A stretch of 64,000 nucleotides of DNA from Candidatus Puniceispirillum sp. (GTDB taxonomy: Bacteria; Pseudomonadota; Alphaproteobacteria; Puniceispirillales; Puniceispirillaceae). The stretch covers positions 89,971 through 153,970 of the forward strand of contig JAOEUK010000005.1 in assembly GCA_028382965.1 (NCBI GenBank), in the 5' to 3' direction. The notes beneath the pieces were generated by a model. It was given only the letters and a program-made list of their open reading frames with translations, did no database searches and had not been told where the DNA came from. Positions 44,051 through 56,479 of this stretch are shown in pieces (within the stretch, counting starts at the first letter, position 1; every line of letters starts with the position of its first letter). The translations under genes and the position numbers were made by a program.

Positions 44051-44362
44051 TTACCCCTTCAATATATTCACATCTTCAACCGCGATGGAACCACGGTTGC
44101 GGAAAAACACCACCAGAATGGCAAGGCCAATCGCTGCTTCAGCCGCTGCAACCGTCAGAATAAAAAGCGAGAAAATTTGACCTTCCAAATTTCCACCATA
44201 TGCTGAAAATGCGACCATGTTGATATTGACTGCGAGAAGCATGAGCTCAATAGACATCAAGATTGTAATGACATTTTTCCGGTTTAAAAAAATGCCAAAG
44301 ATTCCAAGTGCAAATAAAATAGCTGAGACAGATAAATAATGATTAAGCGTTAGTTCTAACAT
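44051..44362 (-). CDS. nuoK: NADH-quinone oxidoreductase subunit K
   Basis: [31 protein letters not shown]. Confidence 0.97.
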   Translation of the reverse strand: MLELTLNHYLSVSAILFALGIFGIFLNRKNVITILMSIELMLLAVNINMVAFSAYGGNLEGQIFSLFILTVAAAEAAIGLAILVVFFRNRGSIAVEDVNILKG

Positions 44363-44374
44363 CTCACCGACCCC

Positions 44375-45004
44375 TTATTTAGCATCAACATTAATATTGA
44401 CACCATCATCTTTTCTTTTTTCTTTTCCAGATGGTATTTTAACAATTTCCATAACCTCTTCACGACGGCGACTGTTCTGCGCTGCAATTGATTGGCGGCG
44501 AACACCAACGCGTTTGCGCATGGTCAATGAAATCGCCCCAATCATTGCAACCAAAAGAATCAAACCTGCAATCTGGAATAAAAAGGCGTATTTTGTATAA
44601 AGCACACCGCCAAGCTGAGTGGTGTTAGCAATCTCTGATGCCATTGGCAGACTGGCGTTAGAAAAGGCATCGCCATACATGGCCGTTACCAATTCAAATA
44701 CCAGAATGCCGCCAACAACAAGGCCAAGCGGCAAATATTTTTGAAAGCCTGCACGCATTTCTGCAAAATTAATGTCAAGCATCATCACGACAAACAAAAA
44801 TAAAACTGCAACTGCGCCTACGTAAACAACAACGAGCAGCATGGCCAAAAATTCAGCCCCAATCAAAACAAACATGCCCGCAGCATTGAAAAAAGCGAGG
44901 ATTAGAAACAGCACCGAATAGACGGGGTTACGCGAAACGACTACCATTAATCCACTGGCAAGCATCACCCCAGAAAACAGGTAAAAGAACAAGGCTTCAA
45001 GCAT
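44375..45004 (-). CDS. nuoJ: NADH-quinone oxidoreductase subunit J
   Basis: NPVYSVLFLILAFFNAAGMFVLIGAEFLAMLLVVVYVGAVAVLFLFVVMML. Confidence 0.96.
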   Translation of the reverse strand: MLEALFFYLFSGVMLASGLMVVVSRNPVYSVLFLILAFFNAAGMFVLIGAEFLAMLLVVVYVGAVAVLFLFVVMMLDINFAEMRAGFQKYLPLGLVVGGILVFELVTAMYGDAFSNASLPMASEIANTTQLGGVLYTKYAFLFQIAGLILLVAMIGAISLTMRKRVGVRRQSIAAQNSRRREEVMEIVKIPSGKEKRKDDGVNINVDAK

Positions 45005-45049
45005 AGTCTGGCAGTCTTTCTATTTGCATCAAAAACCACATTTTACAAC

Positions 45050-45538
45050 CTAGCGCCATTTAGCGTCAGCAGAAAGATTCCGGGCTATTTCCGTTTCCCA
45101 GCGGTCACCATTCGCCAAAAGCTTGTCTTTATCATAATACAGCTCTTCACGCGTTTCAGTGGCAAATTCAAAATTTGGACCTTCTACAATTGCATCAACC
45201 GGGCATGCTTCCTGACAAAATCCACAATAGATGCATTTAGTCATGTCAAGGTCATAACGCGTAGTCCGTCGACTGCCATCATCACGCGGCTCAGCTTCGA
45301 TAGTTATGGCCTGTGCTGGACATACCGCTTCACATAATTTGCAAGCGATACAGCGTTCCTCACCATTCGGATAGCGGCGCAATGCGTGTTCACCCCGAAA
45401 TCGTGGCGATAAACTACCTTTTTCATAAGGGTAATTAATTGTGACTTTTGGCTTGAAAAAATATTTCAAGGTCAGAAACATCCCTTTACCAAGCTCAATA
45501 AGCAGGAATGAACGAATTGCATTAACCAAAGCGACCAA
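45050..45538 (-). CDS. nuoI: NADH-quinone oxidoreductase subunit I (2x4Fe-4S)
   Basis: [16 protein letters not shown] and [16 protein letters not shown]. Confidence 0.97.
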   Translation of the reverse strand: MVALVNAIRSFLLIELGKGMFLTLKYFFKPKVTINYPYEKGSLSPRFRGEHALRRYPNGEERCIACKLCEAVCPAQAITIEAEPRDDGSRRTTRYDLDMTKCIYCGFCQEACPVDAIVEGPNFEFATETREELYYDKDKLLANGDRWETEIARNLSADAKWR

Positions 45539-45550
45539 TTTCTTCTCTCC

Positions 45551-46576
45551 TTAACTCAAAATTACAGCTGGCAAACGGTCAGTCATAAGCAAAAAACCTG
45601 CCGTCAAAACAACATAGATCAGCGAGAATGGTAAAAAGATTTTCCATCCTAGGCGCATCAATTGGTCATACCTATAACGGGGCGTTGTGGCACGAATCCA
45701 CAAGAACACGAACAGCACCAACATGATTTTAATTATAAACCAAAGCGGCCCAGGAATGATGTTAAGCGGCCAGATATCAAATGGTGACAGCCATCCTCCA
45801 AGAAACAGTAAAACAGTCATGCTGCTCATCAAGATCATATTGGCGTATTCCCCCAGAAAGAATAGTGCGAATGACATTGAAGAATATTCAACAAAATAAC
45901 CGGCGACAAGCTCGGACTCTCCTTCTGGCAAATCAAATGGTGCCCGATTTGTTTCTGCCAGCGTTGAAATAAAAAAAACAACAAACATCGGTAACAAGGG
46001 CAGAGCAAACCACAGATCACGCTGCGCCTCAACAATATCAATTAGGTTTAATGACCCAGCACATAACAACACATTGATAATAACCAAACCCATTGATACT
46101 TCATATGACACCATCTGTGCTGCTGACCGCAATGCTCCTAAAAATGCATATTTTGAATTACTAGCCCACCCAGCCATGATCACGCCATAAACACCGAGCG
46201 AAGAAATCGCAAACAAGTACAAAATGCCAACGTTGATATTGGCGATAACCAGTCCCTCACCAAAAGGAATCACAGCCCATGCAACAAGCGACAAGATAAA
46301 AGTCAACATAGGTGCAATAAAAAAGACTACTTTATTCGCTCCTGCCGGCAGGATTGTTTCCTTAGCCATGAGCTTTAGCGCATCAGCAAAAGGCTGAAGC
46401 AGACCAAAGGGCCCAACCACATTCGGACCTTTGCGAAGCTGCATAAAAGCAATCACACGACGTTCAGCAAGGGTAAGATAAGCAACAGCGATCAATAATG
46501 GTCCGATCACAACCAAAATCTTGGCAATAATCCAGCCAAGGTCAAAAATCCAGTCTTGCATGAATAAATCCAACAC
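45551..46576 (-). CDS. nuoH: NADH-quinone oxidoreductase subunit H
   Basis: [58 protein letters not shown]. Confidence 0.97.
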   Translation of the reverse strand: MLDLFMQDWIFDLGWIIAKILVVIGPLLIAVAYLTLAERRVIAFMQLRKGPNVVGPFGLLQPFADALKLMAKETILPAGANKVVFFIAPMLTFILSLVAWAVIPFGEGLVIANINVGILYLFAISSLGVYGVIMAGWASNSKYAFLGALRSAAQMVSYEVSMGLVIINVLLCAGSLNLIDIVEAQRDLWFALPLLPMFVVFFISTLAETNRAPFDLPEGESELVAGYFVEYSSMSFALFFLGEYANMILMSSMTVLLFLGGWLSPFDIWPLNIIPGPLWFIIKIMLVLFVFLWIRATTPRYRYDQLMRLGWKIFLPFSLIYVVLTAGFLLMTDRLPAVILS

Positions 46577-46581
46577 TGCCG

Positions 46582-48642
46582 CTACTCCGCTGCAACAGCA
46601 GCGACGTTCTCAACGCCACTAGCCCGAACGCACTCTGCCATGGTTTCAGATGCACGGCTGATAGCACAGGTCATATAAAAATTATCAATAGCATAACCAA
46701 CTGGGCTGGATGCCAGTTTAGCCCGCCCGCCAAAAGGCGCCCATTTCGCTGGAGCAATCTGATCAGCATCGGCAAAATGTGGATGTAAAGCACATAAGGC
46801 AGCCCGCAGTTCAACCAGACTGTCAAATCCGACAGATTTTCCAACTATTCCCGAGACAGCACGTATAATTGCCCAATCCTCACGAGCATCACCAGGCGGA
46901 AATGCCGCTCGGCTGGCATATTGAACACGGCCTTCAGTATTGACATAAATTCCATCTTTTTCAGTATAGGCTGCACCTGGAAGCACAAGATCGGCATGAT
47001 GCGCACCAGCATCACCATGATGCCCCTGATAGACTACAAAGCTTGATGAAAACACCTCAAAATCAATTTCATCAGCGCCAAGAAGCCATAAAACATCTAG
47101 CCTAGAAGCCTTGGCTGCTTTGCCCATAGCCGCAATATCCATACCGCCGCGGCTCGGCACAAAACCGATATCAAGTCCTCCAACCCGCGCCGCCGCATCA
47201 TGCAACATGTTAAAGCCATTCCAGCCATTTGCGACAACACCACAAACTTCAGCAATCTGCCGAGCCTTGCCAAGCATGGCGGCCCCATCAGTTCGTTTTA
47301 AGGCACCCATACCGATAATAATCATTGGCCGCTTTGCTTTTTTTAGCTTGGCTGAAAACTTATGGCTTCCATCGGCAAGCGCATCAATAATTGATGGGTC
47401 GTCACCAAGAAAATCAGCATTATAAGTAAGATCAACTTTTGGTCCAACAACCGCAATTGGCATCCTGCTGGATAGCCAGTTGCGTCGAATACGGGCATTG
47501 AGAACCGCAGCTTCAATACGCGGATTGCTGCCAATAATCAGCAAGGCATCAGCTTCATCAATGCCAGCAACCGTTGAATTAAAAAGATAGCCAGCGCGGT
47601 TGCCTCCAATTTTGGCACCATCTTGACGGCAATCAATGTTTGAGCTTCCGAGACGGGACATTAGGTTTTTTAGAGCAAACATTGATTCCACATCGGCCTG
47701 ATTACCAGCAATCGCAGCAATTCTATCAGGCTTTGCCTTACGAAGAGCTGCGGCGAGGCCTTTCAAAGCCTCGTCCCAACTTACCGGATGCAAATGGCCA
47801 TCGCGTCCCCGCGCATAAGGCCTATCCAATCGTTGGCAGCGAAGGCCATCAATAGCATAACGGGTTTTGTCTGAAATCCATTCTTCATTGATATCTTCGT
47901 TGAGGCTCGGCAAAACACGCATAACTTGCGCCCCTCTGGCATCGACACGAATATTGCTACCAAGCGCATCCATTACATCAACGGTTTCAACCTTGTTCAA
48001 TTCCCAAGGCCGCGCTGTAAACGCGTAAGGCCGGGAGGTCAAAGCACCTACCGGACACAGATCAATCACATTCGCCGAAAGCTCAGATGCTAGTGTCTTT
48101 TCAAGGTAAGTGGTAATTTCCATTGTCTCACCACGGCCAATCGCGCCAAGCTCTGGCACACCTGCAACCTCAGTTGCAAATCGCACACAACGCGTGCAAT
48201 GGATACAGCGCGTCATCACCGTGCTGATCAACGGTCCCATGTGTTTGTTATCAACTGCACGCTTGTTTTCAGAAAATCGTGACTCATCAAACCCATAGCC
48301 CATTGCTTGATCTTGTAAATCACATTCTCCACCTTGATCGCAAATAGGACAATCAAGTGGATGATTTATAAGTAAAAATTCCATCACTCCTTCACGCGCT
48401 TTTTTTATACGGTCCGTATCAGTGCGAATGACCATGCCGTCGCCAGCAGGCATTGCACAAGACGCAATAGGTTTTGGAGCACGCTCCATATCGACAAGGC
48501 ACATACGGCAATTGCCAGCAATTGACAAACGATCGTGATAGCAAAAACGGGGGATTTCAACGCCAGCTTCCTCGCATGCATGCAAAACGGTTGATCCGTC
48601 TTCAACTTCCACTTCGATATCATTTACCGTTAGCTTTGGCAT
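46582..48642 (-). CDS. nuoG: NADH-quinone oxidoreductase subunit G
   Basis: [50 protein letters not shown]. Confidence 0.96.
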   Translation of the reverse strand: MPKLTVNDIEVEVEDGSTVLHACEEAGVEIPRFCYHDRLSIAGNCRMCLVDMERAPKPIASCAMPAGDGMVIRTDTDRIKKAREGVMEFLLINHPLDCPICDQGGECDLQDQAMGYGFDESRFSENKRAVDNKHMGPLISTVMTRCIHCTRCVRFATEVAGVPELGAIGRGETMEITTYLEKTLASELSANVIDLCPVGALTSRPYAFTARPWELNKVETVDVMDALGSNIRVDARGAQVMRVLPSLNEDINEEWISDKTRYAIDGLRCQRLDRPYARGRDGHLHPVSWDEALKGLAAALRKAKPDRIAAIAGNQADVESMFALKNLMSRLGSSNIDCRQDGAKIGGNRAGYLFNSTVAGIDEADALLIIGSNPRIEAAVLNARIRRNWLSSRMPIAVVGPKVDLTYNADFLGDDPSIIDALADGSHKFSAKLKKAKRPMIIIGMGALKRTDGAAMLGKARQIAEVCGVVANGWNGFNMLHDAAARVGGLDIGFVPSRGGMDIAAMGKAAKASRLDVLWLLGADEIDFEVFSSSFVVYQGHHGDAGAHHADLVLPGAAYTEKDGIYVNTEGRVQYASRAAFPPGDAREDWAIIRAVSGIVGKSVGFDSLVELRAALCALHPHFADADQIAPAKWAPFGGRAKLASSPVGYAIDNFYMTCAISRASETMAECVRASGVENVAAVAAE

Positions 48643-48657
48643 GGCGCTATCCGCTTC

Positions 48658-49950
48658 CTATTCTGCCGCATTCACAGCATCAACCGAATGGCGTGCTGAA
48701 ATACGACGTTCAATTTCGGGCCGAAAATGCTTGATGAGCCCCTGAATCGGCCACGCAGCCGCATCACCTAATGCGCAGATCGTATGTCCCTCAATCTGGC
48801 GTGTCACCTGTTCAAGCGTATCGATTTCATGACTTTCCGCTTCGCCGCGCACCAACCTTTCCATCATCCGCCACATCCAGCCCGTACCTTCACGGCATGG
48901 CGTACATTGACCGCAGGATTCATGCTTGTAGAAATAGGAAAGCCGAGCGATGGCCTGCACCACGTCAGTGCTTTTATCCATCACTATCACACCCGCTGTT
49001 CCAAGGCCCGTTCCCGCATTGCGGAGCGCGTCAAAATCCATCGTAATGTCAGCGCAAACTTCAATGGGCATCAAGGGGGTCGATGATCCACCTGGAATTA
49101 CAGCCAGAAGGTTCTTCCAGCCACCGCGAACACCTCCAGCGTGCTTTTCAAGCAATTCACGAAGGGGGATGCCCATTTCTTCTTCGACGTTACACGGGTT
49201 GTTTACATGACCTGAAATGCAAAACAGCTTTGTGCCTGTATTATTTTCCTTGCCTAAACCCGAAAACCAGGCGGCACCACGCCGCAGGATTGTTGGCGCA
49301 ACGGCAATTGATTCAACATTATTAACCGTTGTTGGGCAGCCATAAAGGCCAACACCAGCGGGAAACGGAGGCTTTAAACGCGGCTGGCCTTTCCTTCCTT
49401 CAAGCGATTCCAACAGGGCTGTCTCTTCACCACAGATATAAGCGCCTGCACCGCGGTGCAAATAAATGTCAAAATCCCAACCAGACTTTGCAGCATTTTT
49501 GCCAAGCAAGCCAGCATCATACGCCTCATCAATAGCAGCTTGCAAACGACGTGATTCATTCACAAACTCGCCACGAATATAAATGTAGGCAGAGTGGGCA
49601 CGCATTGCAAAACCAGCCACAAGGCAGCCCTCAAGAAGCTTATGTGGCTCGTGCCTAATAATATCACGATCTTTACATGTACCAGGTTCAGACTCATCAG
49701 CATTCACAACAAGGTAATGAGGGCGCTGCCTAACTACTTTTGGCATAAATGACCACTTTAAGCCGGTTGGAAACCCTGCCCCACCTCGACCCCGAAGGCC
49801 AGATGCCTTAATTCTTTCAACAACTTCATCGTGACCCAACGCTAACAGTTTTGCAGTTTTGTTCCAATCACCACGGGCCTTAGCACCTTTTAATCCGGTA
49901 TCACCCCATCCATAAATATTGGTGAAAATACGATCTGAGTCATTAAGCAT
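48658..49950 (-). CDS. nuoF: NADH-quinone oxidoreductase subunit F
   Basis: [36 protein letters not shown]; start moved to MLNDSDRIF at 49950. Confidence 0.96.
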   Translation of the reverse strand: MLNDSDRIFTNIYGWGDTGLKGAKARGDWNKTAKLLALGHDEVVERIKASGLRGRGGAGFPTGLKWSFMPKVVRQRPHYLVVNADESEPGTCKDRDIIRHEPHKLLEGCLVAGFAMRAHSAYIYIRGEFVNESRRLQAAIDEAYDAGLLGKNAAKSGWDFDIYLHRGAGAYICGEETALLESLEGRKGQPRLKPPFPAGVGLYGCPTTVNNVESIAVAPTILRRGAAWFSGLGKENNTGTKLFCISGHVNNPCNVEEEMGIPLRELLEKHAGGVRGGWKNLLAVIPGGSSTPLMPIEVCADITMDFDALRNAGTGLGTAGVIVMDKSTDVVQAIARLSYFYKHESCGQCTPCREGTGWMWRMMERLVRGEAESHEIDTLEQVTRQIEGHTICALGDAAAWPIQGLIKHFRPEIERRISARHSVDAVNAAE

Positions 49951-50599
49951 TGATCGAACTCCGCTTCTTTTTTGCTCCAGCCGAAGCCGTTTTGGGCTTA
50001 ACCGTAGCAAGTGTAGTTGCTCCGTTTATAGCTTCTGATCCTGATCGCCCTAGAACTGAACCAACAGGCAATGACTTGCCAGCCTCAAGACACTCCAGTA
50101 AGTCACATGTTGTTTGGTAATCAAGATCTTCATAAAAATCGTCATTCACTTGCAAGATTGGCGCGTTAACACAGGCACCAAGACATTCAACCTCAAGCAA
50201 CGAAAACTTTCCACAAGCTGATGTTTCACCAGAATTGATATCATACCGGTCCTTAATCGCCCTCATCATCTCGTCCGATCCACGCAGCCAGCACGGCGTT
50301 GTGGTGCAGGCTTGAAGAAAAAATTGTCCTACCGGCTTGAGATTAAACATAGTATAGAAAGTGGCGACCTCAAGCACGCGAATTTCAGCCATATCAAGTT
50401 TGCCTGCAATCAATTCAATAGCCTTCATTGGGATCCAGTTATCATGCTGGCGTTGAGCTAGATCAAGCAAAGGCATAACAGCGCTCGCTTGGCGGCCCTT
50501 TGGATATTTGGCTATAATACGTTTAATTTGACTCTCATTTTCTTTCGAAAATTTGAAGTTATCTGGTTGATTGCTAGCAATGCGGGATTCAATACTCAT
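49943..50599 (-). CDS. nuoE: NADH-quinone oxidoreductase subunit E
   Basis: [41 protein letters not shown]. Confidence 0.96.
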   Translation of the reverse strand: MSIESRIASNQPDNFKFSKENESQIKRIIAKYPKGRQASAVMPLLDLAQRQHDNWIPMKAIELIAGKLDMAEIRVLEVATFYTMFNLKPVGQFFLQACTTTPCWLRGSDEMMRAIKDRYDINSGETSACGKFSLLEVECLGACVNAPILQVNDDFYEDLDYQTTCDLLECLEAGKSLPVGSVLGRSGSEAINGATTLATVKPKTASAGAKKKRSSINA

Positions 50600-51774
50600 C
50601 GGTCAATCTCACCAAAAACAATGTCTAACGATCCAATTATCGCAACCGAATCAGCTAGCATATGCCCCCGAGATAGGTGATCTAATGCCGCCATAAAATA
50701 AAAGCCGGGCGCCCGAATCTTACACCGATAAGGCTTATTAGTGCCATCTGAAACCAAAAAGACTCCAAATTCGCCTTTTGGAGCTTCAACAGCAGTGTAA
50801 CTCTCACCTTCAGGAACATGAAACCCTTCAGTGTAGAGCTTAAAATGATGAATCAGCGCTTCCATTGATTGTTTCATTTCCCCCCGCTGCGGCGGGGTTG
50901 CTTTGTGGTCTGGCGCCATAACAGGCCCAGGCGGCATACCTTCAATGGCCTGAGCAATTATTCGTAAAGATTGCCGCATCTCCTCGACCCGAACTAGATA
51001 ACGGGCATAGCAATCGCCCGTTTTGCCAATAGGAATGTCAAAATCCATTTCTTCATAAGCATCATAGGGCTGACTTTTGCGCAAATCCCAAGCGACACCA
51101 GATCCACGAAGACACGGGCCAGTCATTCCAAGAGATAATGCGTCATCTTTGCTAATTACACCAATATCAACTGTACGCTGCTTAAATATCCTGTTCTCAC
51201 TGAGCAAGGTTTCCAAGTCATGAATAAAGCTCGGAAATGTTTTCGTCCAATTGTGGATGTCGCGGAGCAAGTCATCCGGCAGATCTTGGTGCACTCCGCC
51301 CGGGCGGAAATAAGCGGCATGAAGACGCGCACCACAGGCACGCTCGTAAAACCCCATTAAATGTTCGCGCTCTTCAAAACCCCAGAGAAGCGGTGTCATC
51401 GCCCCCACATCAATAGCAAAGGTGGTCAGATTTAATAGGTGATTCAGAATTCGGCCTATCTCACAATAAAGAACCCGGATGTATTGCGCACGCATTGGCA
51501 CATCAATACCAAGAGCTTTTTCAATCGATAGCGCCCAAGCATGTTCCTGGTTCATAGGCGACACATAATCCAACCGGTCAAAATAGGGCAGTGCTTGGAG
51601 ATAGGTTTTATGCTCAATTAGTTTTTCAGTACCGCGATGCAATAGGCCAATATGTGGATCAGCGCGCTCTATCACCTCGCCATCCATTTCAAGAACAAGC
51701 CGCAAAACCCCATGTGCTGCTGGGTGCTGCGGGCCAAAATTCATTGTAATCGGTTTAATTTGCATCTCTGCCAT
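50596..51774 (-). CDS. nuoD: NADH-quinone oxidoreductase subunit D
   Basis: [42 protein letters not shown]. Confidence 0.97.
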   Translation of the reverse strand: MAEMQIKPITMNFGPQHPAAHGVLRLVLEMDGEVIERADPHIGLLHRGTEKLIEHKTYLQALPYFDRLDYVSPMNQEHAWALSIEKALGIDVPMRAQYIRVLYCEIGRILNHLLNLTTFAIDVGAMTPLLWGFEEREHLMGFYERACGARLHAAYFRPGGVHQDLPDDLLRDIHNWTKTFPSFIHDLETLLSENRIFKQRTVDIGVISKDDALSLGMTGPCLRGSGVAWDLRKSQPYDAYEEMDFDIPIGKTGDCYARYLVRVEEMRQSLRIIAQAIEGMPPGPVMAPDHKATPPQRGEMKQSMEALIHHFKLYTEGFHVPEGESYTAVEAPKGEFGVFLVSDGTNKPYRCKIRAPGFYFMAALDHLSRGHMLADSVAIIGSLDIVFGEIDR

Positions 51775-51792
51775 AACTGTTAATTTAAAACC

Positions 51793-52458
51793 TCATTTTG
51801 ATGTCTTGTCATGACCAGATCCATTAGCACTGTCAACAAGGTCACTGTGCATCCCTTCCCAAGGGCTAAGAAAATCAAAATCACGAAATTCCTGGACCAG
51901 ACTAACCGGTTCTTTGATTACACGACGCTGTGTATCGTCATATCTCACTTCCACATGACCAGTTAGCGGAAAATCTTTTCGAAGTGGATGCCCCTCAAAG
52001 CCATAATCTGTTAACAGACGGCGCAAATCTGGATGACCAGAAAAGAAAATACCAAACATATCCCAAACTTCACGTTCAGCCCAATTTGCAGCCATAAAAA
52101 CTCCTGTGACGGACGGCACCATTTGAACTTCACTTGCCTTTGCAACAAGCCTAAGACGCATATTATTTTGCATTGATAGCAACTGATAGACTATATCAAA
52201 ACGGCTTTTTCGATCAGGATAGTCGACTGCGGTCAAATCGATTAGCTGTGTAAAAGTAGCCTGGCGGTCTTCACGAAGTAAAGTCAAAGCGGCAACAACA
52301 TCAGACACCTTCACCATTACTTCTATTTCTCGGTTCACTATGCCGCATGTCATCCCCATTGATTGTCCAACATTATTGAGATGAACCACCATCAATTCTA
52401 AGGACGATTGGTCACCGAAGACCTCATCCGATTTTATCATTATTTCGGTTTCGTTCAT
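51793..52458 (-). CDS. nuoC: NADH-quinone oxidoreductase subunit C
   Basis: [44 protein letters not shown]; start moved to MNETEIMIK at 52458. Confidence 0.96.
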   Translation of the reverse strand: MNETEIMIKSDEVFGDQSSLELMVVHLNNVGQSMGMTCGIVNREIEVMVKVSDVVAALTLLREDRQATFTQLIDLTAVDYPDRKSRFDIVYQLLSMQNNMRLRLVAKASEVQMVPSVTGVFMAANWAEREVWDMFGIFFSGHPDLRRLLTDYGFEGHPLRKDFPLTGHVEVRYDDTQRRVIKEPVSLVQEFRDFDFLSPWEGMHSDLVDSANGSGHDKTSK

Positions 52459-52510
52459 TATAGCGCCCTTCCAAGGCTTGCTAAAGCAAAAGAAATACCA
52501 GACAACTAGC

Positions 52511-53059
52511 CTAGACTCGTGCAATTGTAGCTGTGCGACGGATTTTCTTCTGTAATTGCAAAAGCCCATAAATCAGGGCTTCAGCTGTCGGTGGGCACCC
52601 TGGAACATATACATCAACTGGCACGATACGGTCACATCCCCGCACGACTGCATAGGAATAATGGTAATATCCTCCACCATTAGCACATGAACCCATAGAC
52701 ACAACCCAACGTGGCTCTGGCATCTGATCATAAACTCGGCGTAAGGCTGGTGCCATCTTATTGGTTAGCGTACCGGCAACAATCATCACATCTGATTGGC
52801 GTGGACTTGGCCTGAACAACATCCCATACCTGTCCATATCATAGCGGCTGGCCGCCGAATGCATCATTTCGATAGAACAGCATGCAAGACCGAAGGTCAT
52901 CGGCCATAATGAACCAGATCGTGCCCAGTTAAAGAGCTTATCCGCTTTTGCGATTACAAAGCCCTGATTATTGATTTCACTTCCAACAGCACGCAGAATT
53001 GCATCCTGATCAGCCCCTTGGGGTATTGGCCTTTCTAAAGCCGAATCTATTACTCCCAT
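52511..53059 (-). CDS. nuoB: NADH-quinone oxidoreductase subunit B
   Basis: [57 protein letters not shown]. Confidence 0.97.
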   Translation of the reverse strand: MGVIDSALERPIPQGADQDAILRAVGSEINNQGFVIAKADKLFNWARSGSLWPMTFGLACCSIEMMHSAASRYDMDRYGMLFRPSPRQSDVMIVAGTLTNKMAPALRRVYDQMPEPRWVVSMGSCANGGGYYHYSYAVVRGCDRIVPVDVYVPGCPPTAEALIYGLLQLQKKIRRTATIARV

Positions 53060-53490
53060 TCCAAAGCTCCCTTTTTCCATTCATATATGAAGCCAAGAGT
53101 CAAAACAGTAAGAAACAACATCATTGACCAGAATCCAAAAAGTCCAATGCCACCAAGTGCAACCGCCCACGGAAAAAGGAAGGCTATCTCGAGGTCAAAA
53201 ATAATAAACAAAATGGCTACTAAATAAAAACGCACATCGAACTGACCACGAGAGTCATCAAACGCATCAAATCCACACTCATAAGCGGCCATTTTCTCGC
53301 TATCCGGACGCTGATTCCCAAACACGAAAGCAGTTAGAACAAATACCAAAGATAGACCAGTAGCTATCGCAAAAAATACCGCGATTGGCAAATATTCACC
53401 GAGAAAAATATCCAACAGTAGCTCCCGAATTATTAGCCTTAAACCTATGTTCTTTAGGTAGTTCAGTGCTGCCCAAAATGCAAGGCACAA
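53050..53490 (-). CDS. nuoA: NADH-quinone oxidoreductase subunit A (start probably internal to this ORF)
   Basis: [43 protein letters not shown]. Confidence 0.95.
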   Translation of the reverse strand: MCLAFWAALNYLKNIGLRLIIRELLLDIFLGEYLPIAVFFAIATGLSLVFVLTAFVFGNQRPDSEKMAAYECGFDAFDDSRGQFDVRFYLVAILFIIFDLEIAFLFPWAVALGGIGLFGFWSMMLFLTVLTLGFIYEWKKGALEWE

Positions 53491-53700
53491 AGGGGAAAAA
53501 TATCAAGAAATCCACGCTATTTTATAATCATCTTTCTTGAATGTTCGTTACTTATTCGCAACATCCGGTTGCATATCGTGTAGATCATCACTTAGGTTAG
53601 CAATCAATATTCAAGATAACACTGTTACCACGCAGTAAATTTTCGTTGTTGACTGCCAAGCCTGGAGAAAACGCTGGCGCATGCTATTAAGGGATTAAAA

Positions 53701-54144
53701 ATGGAACCACTTTTACAAAACGATCCAAATCCAAAAATACCCTATTTTCTTGGATGGGCCGGTCTTGTTCCGTTTGGCTCTGCTGCGCTTGTCACTCACA
53801 GTGGCTTAGACGCGTTTGTTCTGTATGGCTTTTTGGGAGGCACTGCTTATGGAGCAGTGATACTTAGTTTCCTTGGAGCTGTCCATTGGGGCTTAGCCAT
53901 GCGAGAAGACCGAAGCCCTCACTGGTATGTATGGTCAATAACCCCGGCCCTATTGGGGTTTGCAACTTTGTTGATTTTTGACGTTGAGATAAGGATTATT
54001 GCCCTGATACCCTTATTTGCTCTTACATGGTTGATTGACCGACAAGCCTTTAAACACGGCTTAATTCCAGATTGGTACTTGCAACTGCGCACTATACTCA
54101 CAGCAGGCGCTATAATTAGCCTTGCAGCCATGCTGCTTGCCTAG
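53701..54144 (+). CDS. DUF3429 domain membrane protein
   Basis: IPYFLGWAGLVPFGSAAL...YGAVILSFLGAVHWGLAM; several TM segments. Confidence 0.82.
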   Translation: MEPLLQNDPNPKIPYFLGWAGLVPFGSAALVTHSGLDAFVLYGFLGGTAYGAVILSFLGAVHWGLAMREDRSPHWYVWSITPALLGFATLLIFDVEIRIIALIPLFALTWLIDRQAFKHGLIPDWYLQLRTILTAGAIISLAAMLLA

Positions 54145-54185
54145 CGATACGAATCCAGAACACGCTAACCAAAACTGTGGCTAGT

Positions 54186-55052
54186 CTACCGGGCGCGAAT
54201 CATAATTAAATTGCCAGTCAGCACGAACCCTAGACCAATCATACCATGTAGACTCCAGTGATAATCCTCAAAGACTGTTGAAAGAAGCAGGGCAAAGACC
54301 GGAAACAACACCGTTGCATAGCCCGCCCGGCTGGCCCCAATCCGGCCAATCAACAGCAAATAACAGCTGAAGGTTAGAACCGAAGATACGACCGTCAACC
54401 AGACCAGTGACCCCAGATAGCGCACCGTAGGATCGATGATGAATTCATGCCCCATCAGAACTGAGAATACTCCCAGATAGCAGGTGCCATAAAGCATGCC
54501 CCATGCGGCTGATGCAAAAACTGGGATGCCACGCTGCTGACTATTTTGCGACACCAAATTGCCAGTGCAAAAAAACAACGTACCGACAAGACAGAAAACT
54601 AAATTTTGTAAGGCCGTATCCGACATCTTTAGTTCCGGCCAATACAGCATAGCAACACCGCTAACACCAACTAGTGCCGCCATCACATGAAGCATTGGCG
54701 GCCGGGTCCGGTCAATTAACGCCCCCATCATCACATTCACCAGAGATGCAGTTGAAAAGACAACCGCTAAAAGCCCCGATGTAACACCACTACCTGCATG
54801 ATAAAACAGCGCAAAATTTCCTGAAAAAATACATAAACCTAATGCAGCAAAACGCCAATGAACCCGGTAATCAAACCTTAATGGCTGGCCAAAAAAAAGA
54901 GCAAGCACCGCCATCATAGGTGCGGCCATCAAGAACCGCCAGAATAGCGACACTTCAGGCGCCACAGTGCCAAGCTGCCATGATAAGGGCAGCCAGCTTG
55001 TTGACCAGCCAAACAGAACACCAGCATAAAACAAAATATTGATCGGTGACAT
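54186..55052 (-). CDS. EamA/DMT family transporter
   Basis: 288 aa with about 10 hydrophobic segments; ASRAGYATVLFPVFALLLSTVFEDYHWSLHGMIGLGFVLTGNLIMI. Confidence 0.87.
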   Translation of the reverse strand: MSPINILFYAGVLFGWSTSWLPLSWQLGTVAPEVSLFWRFLMAAPMMAVLALFFGQPLRFDYRVHWRFAALGLCIFSGNFALFYHAGSGVTSGLLAVVFSTASLVNVMMGALIDRTRPPMLHVMAALVGVSGVAMLYWPELKMSDTALQNLVFCLVGTLFFCTGNLVSQNSQQRGIPVFASAAWGMLYGTCYLGVFSVLMGHEFIIDPTVRYLGSLVWLTVVSSVLTFSCYLLLIGRIGASRAGYATVLFPVFALLLSTVFEDYHWSLHGMIGLGFVLTGNLIMIRAR

Positions 55053-55162
55053 TTTGGGGTACCACTAGCTGCAGATAACTGATTTTAGTGCCGTATTATG
55101 TTCCATTACCATGGTGAGACTGGTCTAGTGGTGATAACAACATTCAGGCGTTTAGGCGCCCC

Positions 55163-55531
55163 CTAGCCCGCATTCGGTGATTGCACCCATTGTGCCTCGT
55201 CAATATCAAGATAGGCCTCGACAGCAGCGGTGGCAATGACCGACCGTGTATCGTGCACATCATCGACCACATCAAGTCCACCTTTAACAACTTGAACGCT
55301 GGGGTTGCCCCGGGGCAATTTTGCCGCAACCAAGGCTGTATCCACTTTGCTGGGCTGCTGAACAGCGATGATAACGCGCACATCCATATCGGCATGATCA
55401 AACCCAAGCGACCGAAACAGGGTCAGCGAGCTGTGATGAAGGGCATCTTCAACGGCTCGGCATGCAGCCTTGGTATAATCTTCGCCATAGAGATCGTTAC
55501 CAGTTCCCATTTCTAGAATAATACGCTTCAT
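55163..55531 (-). CDS. Lin0512 family protein (paralogue 2)
   Basis: MKRIILEMGTGNDLYGEDYTKAACRAVEDALHHSSL; paralogous to the adjacent CDS. Confidence 0.8.
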   Translation of the reverse strand: MKRIILEMGTGNDLYGEDYTKAACRAVEDALHHSSLTLFRSLGFDHADMDVRVIIAVQQPSKVDTALVAAKLPRGNPSVQVVKGGLDVVDDVHDTRSVIATAAVEAYLDIDEAQWVQSPNAG

Positions 55532-55884
55532 GATGCGGCTTCTGCAGGTTCGATATCCAGATACACAACCACCGCCACATTGGCGATAACAGTAATACCG
55601 CCATCTGGCTTCGGCACATCAAGCCCGCCATAAACCGCCCGCACCGATGCCTGACCGTAGGGCAAAATCCTTGCCACCATGCTAGTATCTACCTTTTCGG
55701 GATGTTGAACAGCGACATCCACCTCAATAATCATCGCTGACCGATCAAGGCCAAACGCATCAGCAATCGATAACGAATTATGCCATAAAGCATCTTCAAG
55801 GGCCCGGCAGGCAGCGCGAGTATAATCTTGCTGGCGAAGCGAGCTGCCCATGCCCAGTTCCATCACCATTCGTTTTTTTGCCAT
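55528..55884 (-). CDS. Lin0512 family protein (paralogue 1)
   Basis: MELGMGSSLRQQDYTRAACRALEDALWHNSLSIADAFGLD; ATGA overlap with downstream paralogue. Confidence 0.8.
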   Translation of the reverse strand: MAKKRMVMELGMGSSLRQQDYTRAACRALEDALWHNSLSIADAFGLDRSAMIIEVDVAVQHPEKVDTSMVARILPYGQASVRAVYGGLDVPKPDGGITVIANVAVVVYLDIEPAEAAS

Positions 55885-55964
55885 GAGGTAAAACCCTAAA
55901 AATAAATCAAAATTTAGCCATATTAATTCAGTCTGATTTATAACAATTTTACGTTATGGTGTCA

Positions 55965-56309
55965 CTAAATTGCGGATTTATTGATGCCAAGCGCAGATTT
56001 CACAACCGCATTCCAGCCAACATAACTATCAATACCAATAACAATAACTGGCCGCTTTATTAAGGTGGGATGGGTTTGCAACAATATAGGGACAGGCGTT
56101 TGCCGGTCCACATCATCAAGATTACGCCAGGTGGTTGAGTTCCGATTCAGCAACACTGCATCACCATGCTGGTCAAGCCAGTTCTGCAATATATCAGGCG
56201 GAACAGAATTCTCTCTAATATCAACAAATTCAATATCTTTTTGTGCACTCTTAATCTCTTTAAGTGCCTTTTTACAGCTGTCACAATTTCTCAGTCCATA
56301 AAGCTTCAC
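55965..56309 (-). CDS. ArsC/Spx/YffB-family thioredoxin-fold protein
   Basis: MKLYGLRNCDSCKKALKEIK; LLNRNSTTWRNL; LIKRPVIVIG. Confidence 0.87.
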   Translation of the reverse strand: MKLYGLRNCDSCKKALKEIKSAQKDIEFVDIRENSVPPDILQNWLDQHGDAVLLNRNSTTWRNLDDVDRQTPVPILLQTHPTLIKRPVIVIGIDSYVGWNAVVKSALGINKSAI

Positions 56310-56479
56310 ACCTCACCTCCCTATTGATGGAAAAAATATAAACAGCCCAGACCGTTTTGCCAAGCCGGGTGTTTCATAACTATCTTACAGAGACACGGCA
56401 TGTCATTTTGTGCCACTGATGGCTTGCCAGTCAGATCAGATGCGGGCAGATTAGCACCTAAGCCGCCCAATGCACCTGT

